A stretch of DNA of 64,000 nucleotides from Pseudanabaena minima (GCF_051131155.1 NZ_CP159508.1:372001-436000); one strand, 5' to 3'; numbered from the stretch's first letter, positions 1-8,168 are shown. Notes: generated from the sequence alone by a model not told the origin. A program made the numbers and translations.

Positions 1-597
1 TTTTTCGAGTTCGCTAATATCAGACTTTTTCGTAAAGCCTTGCCAATCCATCAGTAAGAGGATTCTGCCATCGGTCTGAATAATTGATTGCAGTGGCTCC
101 TCGTAGAATTTGAGAATGCCACTATCAAAGTAAGCGGTAGAGCGACGATAGATGCTGCTACGTTCTAGCATCTGGGCGATCGCAAGATTATATTTTCCTA
201 ATTCATCGGGTAAGTTATAGCGCCGTTGGATGCCTTTAATCGCTCTGAGGCTACCTTCTAGTAATGCAGGTTCTTTGGTAACGCGATCGCGCTTTAGGAA
301 CTTCTCAATGTTTTTGATATTGCCAATTCTTAGCAAACTTGTACTAGGGACATCCCCTTGTTTTTTTGGGAGATAGTGATAAACCTTTGCGTCTTGTAAA
401 TCAATGCGAACGACGATATGAGTGTCTTTTTTGCTGCCTAGCCCGAAGAATGAGGCAATGTTTTTAAGAAGGCTATCAGCGTCACGGTGTTTGAAAACTA
501 GCCAATATTGGTTGTCTAGCCCTTTTATCGGACTACCTTGGGGCAAATAGTAGGGGCGCTCGTTGCGGATTAAGTCTTGAATAATGGCTTCGAGCAT
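1..597 (-). CDS. PLD-like domain protein, N-terminal part (cut by window edge)
   Basis: An open frame of 199 codons runs from ATG at 597 to the window edge with no stop. An AGGGGGGA ribosome site lies just upstream of the ATG. The protein starts MLEAIIQDLIRNERPYYLP; near residues 160-195 a stretch around STAYFDSGILKFYEEPL and ILLLMDWQGFT resembles the start of a phospholipase D-like domain. I know such N-termini from long PLD/helicase proteins of defence-type loci, but the helicase part would lie outside the window, so that identity is inferred. It is divergent from the ImmA/IrrE gene at 850. Confidence 0.55.
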   Translation of the reverse strand, partial: MLEAIIQDLIRNERPYYLPQGSPIKGLDNQYWLVFKHRDADSLLKNIASFFGLGSKKDTHIVVRIDLQDAKVYHYLPKKQGDVPSTSLLRIGNIKNIEKFLKRDRVTKEPALLEGSLRAIKGIQRRYNLPDELGKYNLAIAQMLERSSIYRRSTAYFDSGILKFYEEPLQSIIQTDGRILLLMDWQGFTKKSDISELEK

Positions 598-849
598 AGG
601 AAAGTCCCCCCTAAAAAATGTATATATTTTGATTTTGTGGATGAAATGCTATAGGTAGCGTAGCTAGAGTTTCTAGGATGTTAAGTATGACTAAATCTAT
701 GGGATTTACGGATATAGAGAAAAAATGAGATAATAAGAGACTACATTTTTTAACTTTTAATAACGCTACGCCTTTTTTAAGGCAGTAATTAAGATAATAA
801 CAAGTTTCCTGAAATTTAACATTAAAACATTGCAGGTTGGGAGGTTGCT

Positions 850-1899
850 ATGACACAAACTCAGCTTCAAATGTCAGACCTATATGATCGTTTAGATGCG
901 ATCGGGTTTCCTAAAAAGTATCTGCAAAATAAAATATTGCCTGATTGGTGGACTGATGACGTTGACGCGACATCAGGGGTTTTAGTTGAGGGGGCTTTGT
1001 ATCTCTCACGGCGATTGAACTTGGATATGCGATCGCTACTAGGTGCTGAAACTAAGCCTATATTTGAGGCGGCTTGTCAGCCCAAATTTAAGCTTAAAGT
1101 TGGTACGAATAAAGAACAGCTTATGATTCCCCGTGCTTTGTCAGCACGAATTGCGGAAATGGTTGCTTACGCTTGTTTGCGCCCCTATCAGGCGATTGAT
1201 GGCTTATCAGTGGCGGATATTCGTCAGCAAATCCTTGCTAAACAAGAGGTGGTTGATTTAGATGGGGTACTAGATTTTTGTTGGCAATATGGTATTCCTG
1301 TTATTCATTTTTCTGAATTTCCCTCTGGTGTGCATAAGTTTCATGGCATGGTTGCCTATTTTTATCAACGTCCTGTCATTTTAGTTAGCCTTAAAGATCT
1401 TTCACCAGCTAGGCTTTTGTTCATCATTGCTCATGAGGTGGGGCATATTTTGAAGGGGCATATTGATAGTGAAGGAATATTAGTTGATGAGTCGATCGAA
1501 TTAGAAAGTAGTGATACGGAGGAATCTGAAGCCAATCAACTTGCTGCTGAACTTTTGTTGGGTAAGTCGGGTATTAGCTATGACCTTTGGCAAAAATTTG
1601 TAAGTGGAGAGCAGTTAGCGAGTCAAGCTGAAGAGTGGGGAAATAGGGATCGCGTTAGTGCTGGTGTGGTTGCTTTAAATATTGCTTGGAATCGGGCTAA
1701 TCGGGCAAGTAATCCAAAAGATAAGGGAATTATTTGGGCAACTGCAAAAAATGCTCTAAAAATCCTTGAACCAAGTCCAAATGCACCACAGCAAATTAAT
1801 CGCTATCTTGCTACAAATCTTGACTGGGAAAAGATGGGAGAGGAGAACCAAGATTATTTGGCGACGATGTTGGCATTAAATCTTGAGTCGGTTGGGTGA
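850..1899 (+). CDS. ImmA/IrrE family metallo-endopeptidase
   Basis: A 349-residue protein with the zinc-peptidase motif HEVGH at residues 195-199 (context IIAHEVGHILKGH), followed by an acidic stretch (DTEESEANQLAAELL) that can supply the third zinc ligand. ImmA/IrrE peptidases cleave a repressor or antitoxin partner. No clear helix-turn-helix is visible at the N-terminus, so the DNA-binding partner may be missing or encoded elsewhere. The start is well supported by GGGAGG 6 bases upstream. Its stop abuts the TTG start of the next gene, so the two are almost certainly translated together. Confidence 0.85.
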   Translation: MTQTQLQMSDLYDRLDAIGFPKKYLQNKILPDWWTDDVDATSGVLVEGALYLSRRLNLDMRSLLGAETKPIFEAACQPKFKLKVGTNKEQLMIPRALSARIAEMVAYACLRPYQAIDGLSVADIRQQILAKQEVVDLDGVLDFCWQYGIPVIHFSEFPSGVHKFHGMVAYFYQRPVILVSLKDLSPARLLFIIAHEVGHILKGHIDSEGILVDESIELESSDTEESEANQLAAELLLGKSGISYDLWQKFVSGEQLASQAEEWGNRDRVSAGVVALNIAWNRANRASNPKDKGIIWATAKNALKILEPSPNAPQQINRYLATNLDWEKMGEENQDYLATMLALNLESVG

Positions 1900-2541
1900 T
1901 TGCTCTTGGCTAAGATTTGCTTTCTAGATAATGACATCATCTACAAATTAGTAGCTTTTCAGCTATTCGATGAGGCGATCGCTATCTCTGACCTGCAAAT
2001 CGATAAACCAAATCTCCGAGTCCTACCTACTGCCAAACATTTTTTCCGAGGTAAACAAAAGAAAAATGGGGCATCTCCCGATCCAATTTTGACGGAGGTA
2101 ATTGAGTTGGTTAGTAGTTTCGCTTCTGCTATTTCTGATGTAGATGATGCGGTTACAGAAGAGTTGATGCAGTTACAGCAAGTTGCGGGGATTCATGAAG
2201 GAGAACGGGCTTTAATTGTGGCGACGCGATCGCAGACAGATTTTTTATTGCTTAGTGGTGATAAGAACTGTATGACGCAACTAGCGACAATTCCTGAACA
2301 AATTTATAAGCGGTTATGTGGACGGGTGATTTGTTTGGAGCAGATTATTTTGAAGCTGATTGAAGTTAAGGGTTTTGTGTTTGTTTGCGATCGCATTTTA
2401 CCGATGGTTAGTTGTGATAAGTCTCTTCAAATATGCTTTGGCTATTCGACTCCTGCTAGTGAGGAGAATGTAATTGCGGGACTGAATAGCTATATCAATG
2501 ACATTCGGCAACAAACTCCAAATTTGTTAGCAGATTTGTAA
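1900..2541 (+). CDS. PIN-like domain protein coupled to ImmA/IrrE gene
   Basis: A 213-residue protein that starts with TTG immediately after the TGA of the ImmA/IrrE gene. The N-terminus (ICFLDNDIIYKL) has the clustered acidic residues of a PIN-like nuclease. Later acidic positions (GEERALIV-like segment near residue 105 and LLSGDKNC near residue 125) fit the order of PIN active-site residues. The tight coupling suggests a two-gene toxin/regulator module in which the peptidase and a predicted RNase act together. Function is inferred from motif layout only. Confidence 0.6.
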   Translation: MLLAKICFLDNDIIYKLVAFQLFDEAIAISDLQIDKPNLRVLPTAKHFFRGKQKKNGASPDPILTEVIELVSSFASAISDVDDAVTEELMQLQQVAGIHEGERALIVATRSQTDFLLLSGDKNCMTQLATIPEQIYKRLCGRVICLEQIILKLIEVKGFVFVCDRILPMVSCDKSLQICFGYSTPASEENVIAGLNSYINDIRQQTPNLLADL

Positions 2542-2561
2542 TTTGTAAGCTTTCTTCTCAC

Positions 2562-2864
2562 CTACTGCAAGACTTCCCATTCATCAAGAGCTACAGGCTC
2601 TAAAGGATTGAGATATTGAAATGGCTTACTCAACTGATTATCGAAAGTATTTCTGTCTCCTACTTTTGTCTCAGCATAGGATAGGGCTTCATAGATATCG
2701 GCTTCTTCAAGGTATGGATAGGCTTTTAAGATTTCAGGAATCGTGCGCCCTGATGCCATTAAGCCGACCACAGTACCAACTGTAACTCGCATACCGCGTA
2801 TGCAGGGTTTACCTCCCATTACTTCGGGGTTAAATGTGATTCTAGTTAGCTGTTTCATAACCAT
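2562..2864 (-). CDS. DUF433 domain protein (putative antitoxin)
   Basis: A 100-residue protein with the DUF433 core: GGKPCIRGMRVTV, then a VGLMASGRTIPEILKAYPYL helix-turn-helix-like part. DUF433 proteins are usually antitoxins paired with a DUF5615 PIN-like toxin, but no DUF5615 gene follows here. The third residue (ATG at 2858) is the better start, because the AAGG site is then 8 bases upstream instead of 2. It lies 23 bases after the next DUF433 gene and is probably in the same transcript. Confidence 0.75.
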   Translation of the reverse strand: MVMKQLTRITFNPEVMGGKPCIRGMRVTVGTVVGLMASGRTIPEILKAYPYLEEADIYEALSYAETKVGDRNTFDNQLSKPFQYLNPLEPVALDEWEVLQ

Positions 2865-2887
2865 TACCTTTTGGGTTTGTGAATAGT

Positions 2888-3175
2888 TTACTGTTGGGCA
2901 TAATGCAGTTCCATTAACCTTTCATAATTTGCATCATCTCTATCCAAAATATTCTCAATTTCTGCGCGATTTGCATGGTAGTAAGTCAATGCTGCAAAGA
3001 CTTGGGCAAGGTTTAGCTGAATATCACGCGCAATTTCTTCAGCACCCATGCCTGATTTCCAAAGTGTGGCAATGCGCCCAACCGAAACTCCTGTACCTGC
3101 AATGCGAGGACGATTTCCGCAAATATCAGGACTACTGACAATCAGCGTACCAATATTGATAATAGTTGCTGTCAT
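2888..3175 (-). CDS. DUF433 domain protein, duplicated copy
   Basis: A 95-residue DUF433 protein (DICGNRPRIAGTGVSVGRI). It is a diverged duplicate of the 4895-5191 gene: both begin MTATI-NIGTLIV and share ICGNRPRIA, VGRIATLWK and AALTYYHANR. The similarity extends upstream of the start codon into sequence that codes for the methylase tail in the other copy (see 3185-3233). No DUF5615 toxin follows, so this is an orphan antitoxin-type gene. Confidence 0.8.
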   Translation of the reverse strand: MTATIINIGTLIVSSPDICGNRPRIAGTGVSVGRIATLWKSGMGAEEIARDIQLNLAQVFAALTYYHANRAEIENILDRDDANYERLMELHYAQQ

Positions 3176-3184
3176 AGTTTTAGG

Positions 3185-3233
3185 TTTCCTACTCTTTGAT
3201 CATTATACAAACCGCTATACCCTGCTGAATATC
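3185..3233 (-). pseudogene. Remnant of the R-M methylase C-terminal tail
   Basis: Read on the minus strand, 3233-3192 gives DIQQGIAVCIMIKE followed by TAG. The intact methylase ORF ends DIQQGVAVCIMIKEQGA at 5249-5196. DNA in the two places differs at only a few bases across the tail and into the downstream DUF433 start. The piece is too short to be a gene and sits directly after the stop of the specificity ORF, so it marks one end of a segmental duplication. Confidence 0.75.
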
Positions 3234-3241
3234 CAAGACTT

Positions 3242-4528
3242 TTACTCAATGGGAAAGCTGGGAATGGCAACATCGATCGCTTTCATAATCTGCATGGTTT
3301 CAGAGAGTGCGACGATGATTTTTTGATAGTGGTTGAGGTCTTCGGGGCTGAGTTGCCGACCTTTGCGGTCTTTGAGCCATTTGTGACAAACTTGATAGCC
3401 ACCGACATAGAATTCCCAAACGCTTTTGGATACTCCTGTAAATCTGTCGCCTTTTTTATTGATGATGACTTCGCCATCGCTATATTTGGGATGTCCTGCA
3501 TCAACTACAAATTCGCCGCCTTTGTCGATTATTTGCAGATCCCCCCTGCCCCCCTTACTAAGGGGGGTGTCCGATAGGACGGGGGGATCGAGTTTGGGTG
3601 ATTTCATCAGGTGCAATGCAACCAATTCTTCGCCATATTCGCCAAGTTTGCGGAATAGTTGATCGTCGCTGGTGAGGGGGACACGGGGAAAATCGATTTT
3701 TAGAAATTCGGCGTAACGGGTGCGATAGGTTGGGGAATGGAAGATTGCATAGATGTAATAGAAGATTGCTTCTGGGGTTGGGGGGTAGCCTAGTTGTTTA
3801 GTTATTTCTTTTAAGAAATCATCGGAGAAGTTTGGTCGGCGTTGTTCTTTTATTGTCGATGTTTGAGGATCATTGGAATCGGGGTAGAGATAAAGAGGGT
3901 AAACAACACCACCTTCTTTAGTTCTAACAGAAATGATATGCTGATCAGTCAACGAATTTGTAACCCAAATATGATCAAATGGAAGTGAGGCTAGTTGTCT
4001 AACAGTAACTAATGCTAAATTGTCTAATTCTAAATGTTGCATTACCCGTCTATTTAACCGTGCAACAAAGTTAACATGATAAAAAATAAACCTTGTGTCA
4101 AATGGTCTAAATGATTCTTTTCTAATATGATTTTCTATTTCCGAAATACTCAAAGACAATCTAGCGGTATGAGCATTCCACATATCTTGATCAGCTAATT
4201 TTAGATCAAATACTTTAGTTGCTTCTTCATCAGATTTTGTATTATCTATGAACCCTTCTATTTGTTTATAAAGCTCATCAAAAGTCTTAGCAATTACTAA
4301 ATTGTCACGTTTAGTCAAACAACCAAGCGAAAATTCAGTCATTACTTCAGTTATCTTCCAATATGCCAGAAATTCCTCTAAAGAGTCGTTATTTTGTGGA
4401 ATAAACAAATGAAAAGGCTTTTGAGGTTCTATTTCATTCCAATCTGTAGAATTAACATCATGAGTCGATAGCCAATCATATTTAACCTCTCTCATCCCAT
4501 ACAAATGCGCGTGTTGAATATCAGACAT
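3242..4528 (-). CDS. Type ISP/IIG-like restriction enzyme, C-terminal specificity part
   Basis: A 428-residue protein matching the target-recognition end of type ISP/IIG-like restriction-modification enzymes: HAHLYGMREVKYDWLS at the start, FRPFDTRFIFYH, LARLNRRVM-type segments, and a C-terminus with WEFYVGGYQVCHKWLKDRKGR. In intact relatives this continues directly from the methylase sequence; here the methylase is a separate ORF 668 bases upstream. It overlaps the end of the DUF5615 gene by 8 bases. Residues about 314-330 (PPVLSDTPLSKGGRGD) come from an inserted palindromic repeat. The two halves total 1098 residues, close to an intact enzyme, so they may still assemble. Confidence 0.8.
   Translation of the reverse strand: MSDIQHAHLYGMREVKYDWLSTHDVNSTDWNEIEPQKPFHLFIPQNNDSLEEFLAYWKITEVMTEFSLGCLTKRDNLVIAKTFDELYKQIEGFIDNTKSDEEATKVFDLKLADQDMWNAHTARLSLSISEIENHIRKESFRPFDTRFIFYHVNFVARLNRRVMQHLELDNLALVTVRQLASLPFDHIWVTNSLTDQHIISVRTKEGGVVYPLYLYPDSNDPQTSTIKEQRRPNFSDDFLKEITKQLGYPPTPEAIFYYIYAIFHSPTYRTRYAEFLKIDFPRVPLTSDDQLFRKLGEYGEELVALHLMKSPKLDPPVLSDTPLSKGGRGDLQIIDKGGEFVVDAGHPKYSDGEVIINKKGDRFTGVSKSVWEFYVGGYQVCHKWLKDRKGRQLSPEDLNHYQKIIVALSETMQIMKAIDVAIPSFPIE
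3538..3589. repeat. C-rich/G-rich palindromic repeat inside a coding region
   Basis: A compound palindrome: the central CCCCCCTTACTAAGGGGGG at 3549-3567 is framed by GATCCCCCC at 3538-3546 and GGGGGGATC at 3581-3589. It lies in frame in the specificity ORF and adds the low-complexity peptide containing SDTPLSKGGRGD. Similar C-run/G-run palindromes are known as small dispersed repeats in cyanobacteria; here the ORF remains open through it. Confidence 0.7.
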
Positions 4529-4892
4529 TACTTTTTAGATAATTGCTTAAAAAAATCACTTGATTAACCATATCTTCTGCCGTGAGTGAAGCCATAACCA
4601 CAGACAAACCGTACAATCTCTCACCAATCGAAAAATCCTGATGCATTAACAATATTCCAGCATGAACTTTACCCTCGGCTAAAAATTGCTTATGGATTTT
4701 GCTAAAGTCGCGAATGTTATAGGTGCAAATGACTCGATTGTTTTGACCAGCCCATAACAACTGTTCCTCATCTGAAAAACCTTCGCGTTTAACCTCACTG
4801 ACTGTCGTTACATCTATCTCCCTCTGACGTAGCGCCATCAACAAAGCCCGATTCATACTGTCTTCATCTAGATAGAAGCGAATATTAGTCAT
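4521..4892 (-). CDS. DUF5615 PIN-like toxin
   Basis: A 123-residue protein with the DUF5615 pattern: N-terminal IRFYLDEDSMNRALLMALR, then ICTYNIRDFSKIH, with acidic residues in PIN-like positions. DUF5615 proteins are predicted RNases neutralised by DUF433 antitoxins. The start is 2 bases after the stop of the DUF433 gene at 4895 and its end overlaps the specificity ORF, so it is translationally coupled on both sides. Confidence 0.85.
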   Translation of the reverse strand: MTNIRFYLDEDSMNRALLMALRQREIDVTTVSEVKREGFSDEEQLLWAGQNNRVICTYNIRDFSKIHKQFLAEGKVHAGILLMHQDFSIGERLYGLSVVMASLTAEDMVNQVIFLSNYLKSNV

Positions 4893-4894
4893 TA

Positions 4895-5191
4895 TTAACT
4901 TCCCTTCGCCGCCAGATGTTCAGCATATAAGCGATCGTAATCCTCTCGATCTTGACGCAAGGATTGATCAATCTCCTCTCGATTCGCATGATAGTAAGTC
5001 AGCGCCGCATAAACTTGAGCCATACTCAGATAACCCCAATTATCCGCAATTTCTTCAGGCGTTAAACCTTGTTTCCATAATGTCGCAATGCGTCCAACCG
5101 TAATGCGTGTATTCGCAATACGCGGACGATTTCCGCAAATATCAGGATCGCAAACAATAAGCGTACCAATATTAAAAATAGTTGCTGTCAT
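4895..5191 (-). CDS. DUF433 antitoxin paired with DUF5615
   Basis: A 98-residue DUF433 protein (DICGNRPRIANTRITVGRI, then TPEEIADNWGYLSMAQVYAAL). It sits 4 bases after the methylase stop and 2 bases before the DUF5615 start, giving a compact antitoxin-toxin pair in the middle of a restriction-modification operon. About 60% of residues match the duplicate at 2888-3175 by eye. Confidence 0.88.
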   Translation of the reverse strand: MTATIFNIGTLIVCDPDICGNRPRIANTRITVGRIATLWKQGLTPEEIADNWGYLSMAQVYAALTYYHANREEIDQSLRQDREDYDRLYAEHLAAKGS

Positions 5192-5195
5192 AGGT

Positions 5196-7208
5196 TTAGG
5201 CTCCCTGCTCTTTGATCATTATACAAACCGCCACGCCCTGCTGAATATCAAACACATTTTCATCCTTTGTGCCATCCACAGCCGTCTCCTTCTTCTTAGA
5301 GTTACCATGCAAATCTAAAATCCTAATCCAATTAAAACTCTTCGCCAAACTCTGACGCATTCCCCGAAAAGTCGGATTATCCAAATAACCATGATTAGTC
5401 ACAAACGCCAAAATCCCTGTCCCCGTCTTATCAATTCGCCACTGTGAAAAGCGAATAAACTTCACATAGTCATCCTGCAACCATTTCGGATTCTTCTCTC
5501 CCAATGGCAACCCATCCACAAAATAATAATCCTTCACCAAAGCGCCCACCCACTCGCTCTTATTTTCAGAATGTCCAGAATAAGGAGGATTGCCAATTAC
5601 CACCATGATTTCAGATTGCTTTTTAACTACTGCCCCCTGCTTTGCTTCTGCGGCGATCGCCTCCTCCATTTCAGGGATATTTATCTTTAACTGTTGAGTT
5701 TCAGTTGTTATCTTCACATCATCCAAAGTATTAATCAGATAAACCCCCAACCTTTGCGAACTATCAAACCGATAACCCGACTCCTCCAAAAACAAACCCA
5801 ACTTCAAATGACAAATCGCATAGGGAGCCATCAACAACTCAAAACCAAACACACGCGGCAACAAATGATCGCGCACATAATCCGACCATGAAATATCACC
5901 AAGCCTTTGTTTAATTAGCGATCGCGCCTCACCATCATTCTCAAAGCGATCGTGAATCAACTTAAAAATCCATAACAAAAACGTCCCCGTTCCACAGGCA
6001 GGATCGAGAATCATTACCTCTGGATCAGCCAATCCAAGCGGCTTATTAAACTTCTCCTTAATTAAAATATCAACCGATCGCACCATATAAGAAACCACAG
6101 GCTCTGGCGTATAGTAAACCCCACGCCGTTCGCGCATCTTCGGCTTATACGCCGCCAAAAAGTCCTCATAAAAGCGAATCACAATATCCTCACGATTCAT
6201 CTTCTGCTCAAAATCAGACAAAATCGCATCCATTTTCGCCGCTCTGAGAATGCCAAAAATTTCTAAGATGCCATCGCTTAGTTCATCCCCAAACTCATCC
6301 AAACTATGCTCAGACACATCCTTAAACAACTGCCTCAGAAATGGATTTGTCTCAGGTAAACAGTCCCAAGCATCCTGACGAGTGAAATAGGTAGGAATAG
6401 TTTTCTGTTCTTTGCGATCGCGCACTTGCCGAAATACCCTCGCTGTAAACAAACCATAGGCGATCGTCTGAGCATAGATATCTGCAAAACTGTAATCCTT
6501 CTCATTCTCCGCAAACGGCTTGAGACTTGGCAGCAACTCCCTTTTAAAACTCTCTAACAATCGCTGTAAATAATCATTAGCTTGCTTTTTAGCAAATACA
6601 TCAGAAATTGCTTGCTCTATTTGACGGGTCACAAGGGCTAACTGGATCGCCAACTCTTTCGCCGTCTCAATCGGTTTATAAAACACCCAATCCACATTAG
6701 GCAAAAAAAGCAAAGCTGTCTCAGTAATCTTGTTAGCCCATTGCATTGTCCCCCATTGCAAACGCCCCAATCGCGCCTTGAGGTCATCACTATCCCAAGC
6801 AAAAATTTGAATCTGGCTCTTACGCAACTTCCCTTCCGCAGGTAACACTATCGCCACCCGTCCTACTCGCTCGGCAACTGGCAACAGTAAATACATCACA
6901 GGAGTATTTTCGGGTTCCTGATTCTGATAATGCCCATAGATTTTCTGCTGCTGTGGTTTGTCAACCAAAAAGTCCTTAATCTCAGCATCACTAAGCCGAT
7001 CTAGCTCCTCATAAAACCCCACTGCGATCGGGCAAGTATTCTGAGCCTGTGCAATATCCTGCCCTGCTCTCACATACCGAAACCCCGAACCCGTCCGATC
7101 CAACTCCTGCAACGGATAGCCCAAAAATTCTCGCAAAGCCTCAACGCGCTGCGCCTCAGTCCCCATTGCGATCGCTTCAAATTTAGGCAAACCTTCAGAC
7201 ATCTTCAA
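5196..7208 (-). CDS. Type ISP/IIG-like R-M enzyme, N-terminal and N6-adenine methylase part
   Basis: A 670-residue protein. SAM motif I (DPACGTGTF) is near residue 400 and the catalytic NPPY motif near residue 538, the signature of an N6-adenine methyltransferase of the Eco57I/type ISP group. The first ~330 residues form the N-terminal region of such enzymes; I cannot see a clear nuclease motif there by eye. The ORF stops at DIQQGVAVCIMIKEQGA, exactly where intact family members run on into the specificity domain, now the 3242-4528 ORF. The DUF433/DUF5615 pair lies between. It probably makes a two-subunit enzyme, or is inactivated. Confidence 0.85.
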   Translation of the reverse strand: MKMSEGLPKFEAIAMGTEAQRVEALREFLGYPLQELDRTGSGFRYVRAGQDIAQAQNTCPIAVGFYEELDRLSDAEIKDFLVDKPQQQKIYGHYQNQEPENTPVMYLLLPVAERVGRVAIVLPAEGKLRKSQIQIFAWDSDDLKARLGRLQWGTMQWANKITETALLFLPNVDWVFYKPIETAKELAIQLALVTRQIEQAISDVFAKKQANDYLQRLLESFKRELLPSLKPFAENEKDYSFADIYAQTIAYGLFTARVFRQVRDRKEQKTIPTYFTRQDAWDCLPETNPFLRQLFKDVSEHSLDEFGDELSDGILEIFGILRAAKMDAILSDFEQKMNREDIVIRFYEDFLAAYKPKMRERRGVYYTPEPVVSYMVRSVDILIKEKFNKPLGLADPEVMILDPACGTGTFLLWIFKLIHDRFENDGEARSLIKQRLGDISWSDYVRDHLLPRVFGFELLMAPYAICHLKLGLFLEESGYRFDSSQRLGVYLINTLDDVKITTETQQLKINIPEMEEAIAAEAKQGAVVKKQSEIMVVIGNPPYSGHSENKSEWVGALVKDYYFVDGLPLGEKNPKWLQDDYVKFIRFSQWRIDKTGTGILAFVTNHGYLDNPTFRGMRQSLAKSFNWIRILDLHGNSKKKETAVDGTKDENVFDIQQGVAVCIMIKEQGA

Positions 7209-7280
7209 ATCCTTATCGATAGAAATACAAAAGAAATACAGAATTTTTTAGGATAATTACCAGCATACAGCCCTTTGCAT

Positions 7281-7325
7281 AAAAAATATTGAAAGCGGCG
7301 CATCGCGCCGCTTTCAATATTTTTT
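7281..7325. terminator. Palindrome, 20-bp perfect arms
   Basis: Arms 7281-7300 and 7306-7325 pair perfectly (AATATTGAAAGCGGCG core) around a 5-base loop, with A/T runs at both ends. It lies between the start of the methylase gene and the 3' end of the tRNA-Pro gene, so it is a likely terminator for the tRNA. It belongs to the family of intergenic GCGGCG hairpins seen all over the window. Confidence 0.7.
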
Positions 7326-7338
7326 CCAAGTTTATAAA

Positions 7339-7412
7339 TCGGAATGTTGGGATTTGAACCCAAGACCCCCACTACCCCAAAGTGGTGCGCTACCAAGCTG
7401 CGCTACATCCCG
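7339..7412 (-). tRNA. tRNA-Pro (anticodon GGG)
   Basis: A 74-base cloverleaf on the minus strand. The acceptor CGGGATG pairs with CATTCCG, with discriminator A at 7339. The D-arm contains GCGCAGCTTGGTAGCGC. The anticodon stem CCACT/AGTGG encloses a 7-base loop TTGGGGT with anticodon GGG, and the T-arm reads GGGTTCAAATCCC. CCA is not encoded. Confidence 0.93.
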
Positions 7413-7527
7413 TTGCGTTTTTGACGCTTTCCTATGATAACACGATGATTTGCAAATTTGGCTAGCGCGTAAAAAATATAGCGATCGTAATTAGGTGAGA
7501 CGTAAAGAACCTCGCTTATTGCGAATT

Positions 7528-8100
7528 TTATTTGCCCATATTGCGTTTTAAGCGATCGAGTTCTTCATCCATTTCCCAACGCCGAAAAGTTTCTTCCAGT
7601 TGATCGTTAGGATCTCGAAAAGGTGGCGTGTAAAGGTTATCCCAATTTAAAGGTGTACTAGTCGGTGATTTTGCTTTGGCGGTTTTGGCTGCTTCCGCTA
7701 TTTTGGCTTGGACTTCCTTACGACGCTCTTGGATTTGCACCTGTAGAGCTTGACTATCGATCGCTCTTTTTTTGACCAGTTCCATCTGTGCCCAAATTTG
7801 ATTACCTTGTCGCAATAAAGCAGCTTCACGCTCTTTTGCGGCACTAGCTAGATCAGGGCGATCAAAGGATTCAGCTTTGACAGTGCGATCGTGCCAGACC
7901 CGAATTTCTTCGGCAATTTCTAGAATCCGATCTTGGAGTTTTTTCTCCTCTAGTTTAGAGCTAGCAATTAATTTCGTTATTTCTTCTTCTTGCTGACGTA
8001 ATTTATCTTCGAGGATTTGCAACTCAATTTGTGGGTTATTGCGAATAAACTCCTCTAGGCGGGTCTCTAAAAAGCGAGATATATCCTCTATTAACCCCAT
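7528..8100 (-). CDS. TIGR04376 family protein (PspA-like coiled coil)
   Basis: A 190-residue, strongly charged, mostly helical protein. It starts MGLIEDISRFLETRLEEFI and continues as a long coiled coil (ILEDKLRQQEEEITKLI onward), ending with a short acidic tail. This matches a cyanobacterial family (TIGR04376) that resembles PspA/IM30 in layout. No enzymatic motif is seen. It is a single gene between the tRNA and a palindrome; the role is unknown, perhaps membrane-associated. Confidence 0.75.
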   Translation of the reverse strand: MGLIEDISRFLETRLEEFIRNNPQIELQILEDKLRQQEEEITKLIASSKLEEKKLQDRILEIAEEIRVWHDRTVKAESFDRPDLASAAKEREAALLRQGNQIWAQMELVKKRAIDSQALQVQIQERRKEVQAKIAEAAKTAKAKSPTSTPLNWDNLYTPPFRDPNDQLEETFRRWEMDEELDRLKRNMGK

Positions 8101-8168
8101 ATACTTTCCTCAGATGTTTTAGGCGCTTTCCAAAAAAATTGTAACTCAATATCAACATTGGCATTGAC

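Noticed and set aside
7205..7396. Minus-strand ORF over the tRNA-Pro gene
   Set aside because: It is read through the tRNA and a palindrome; the tRNA explains the conservation.
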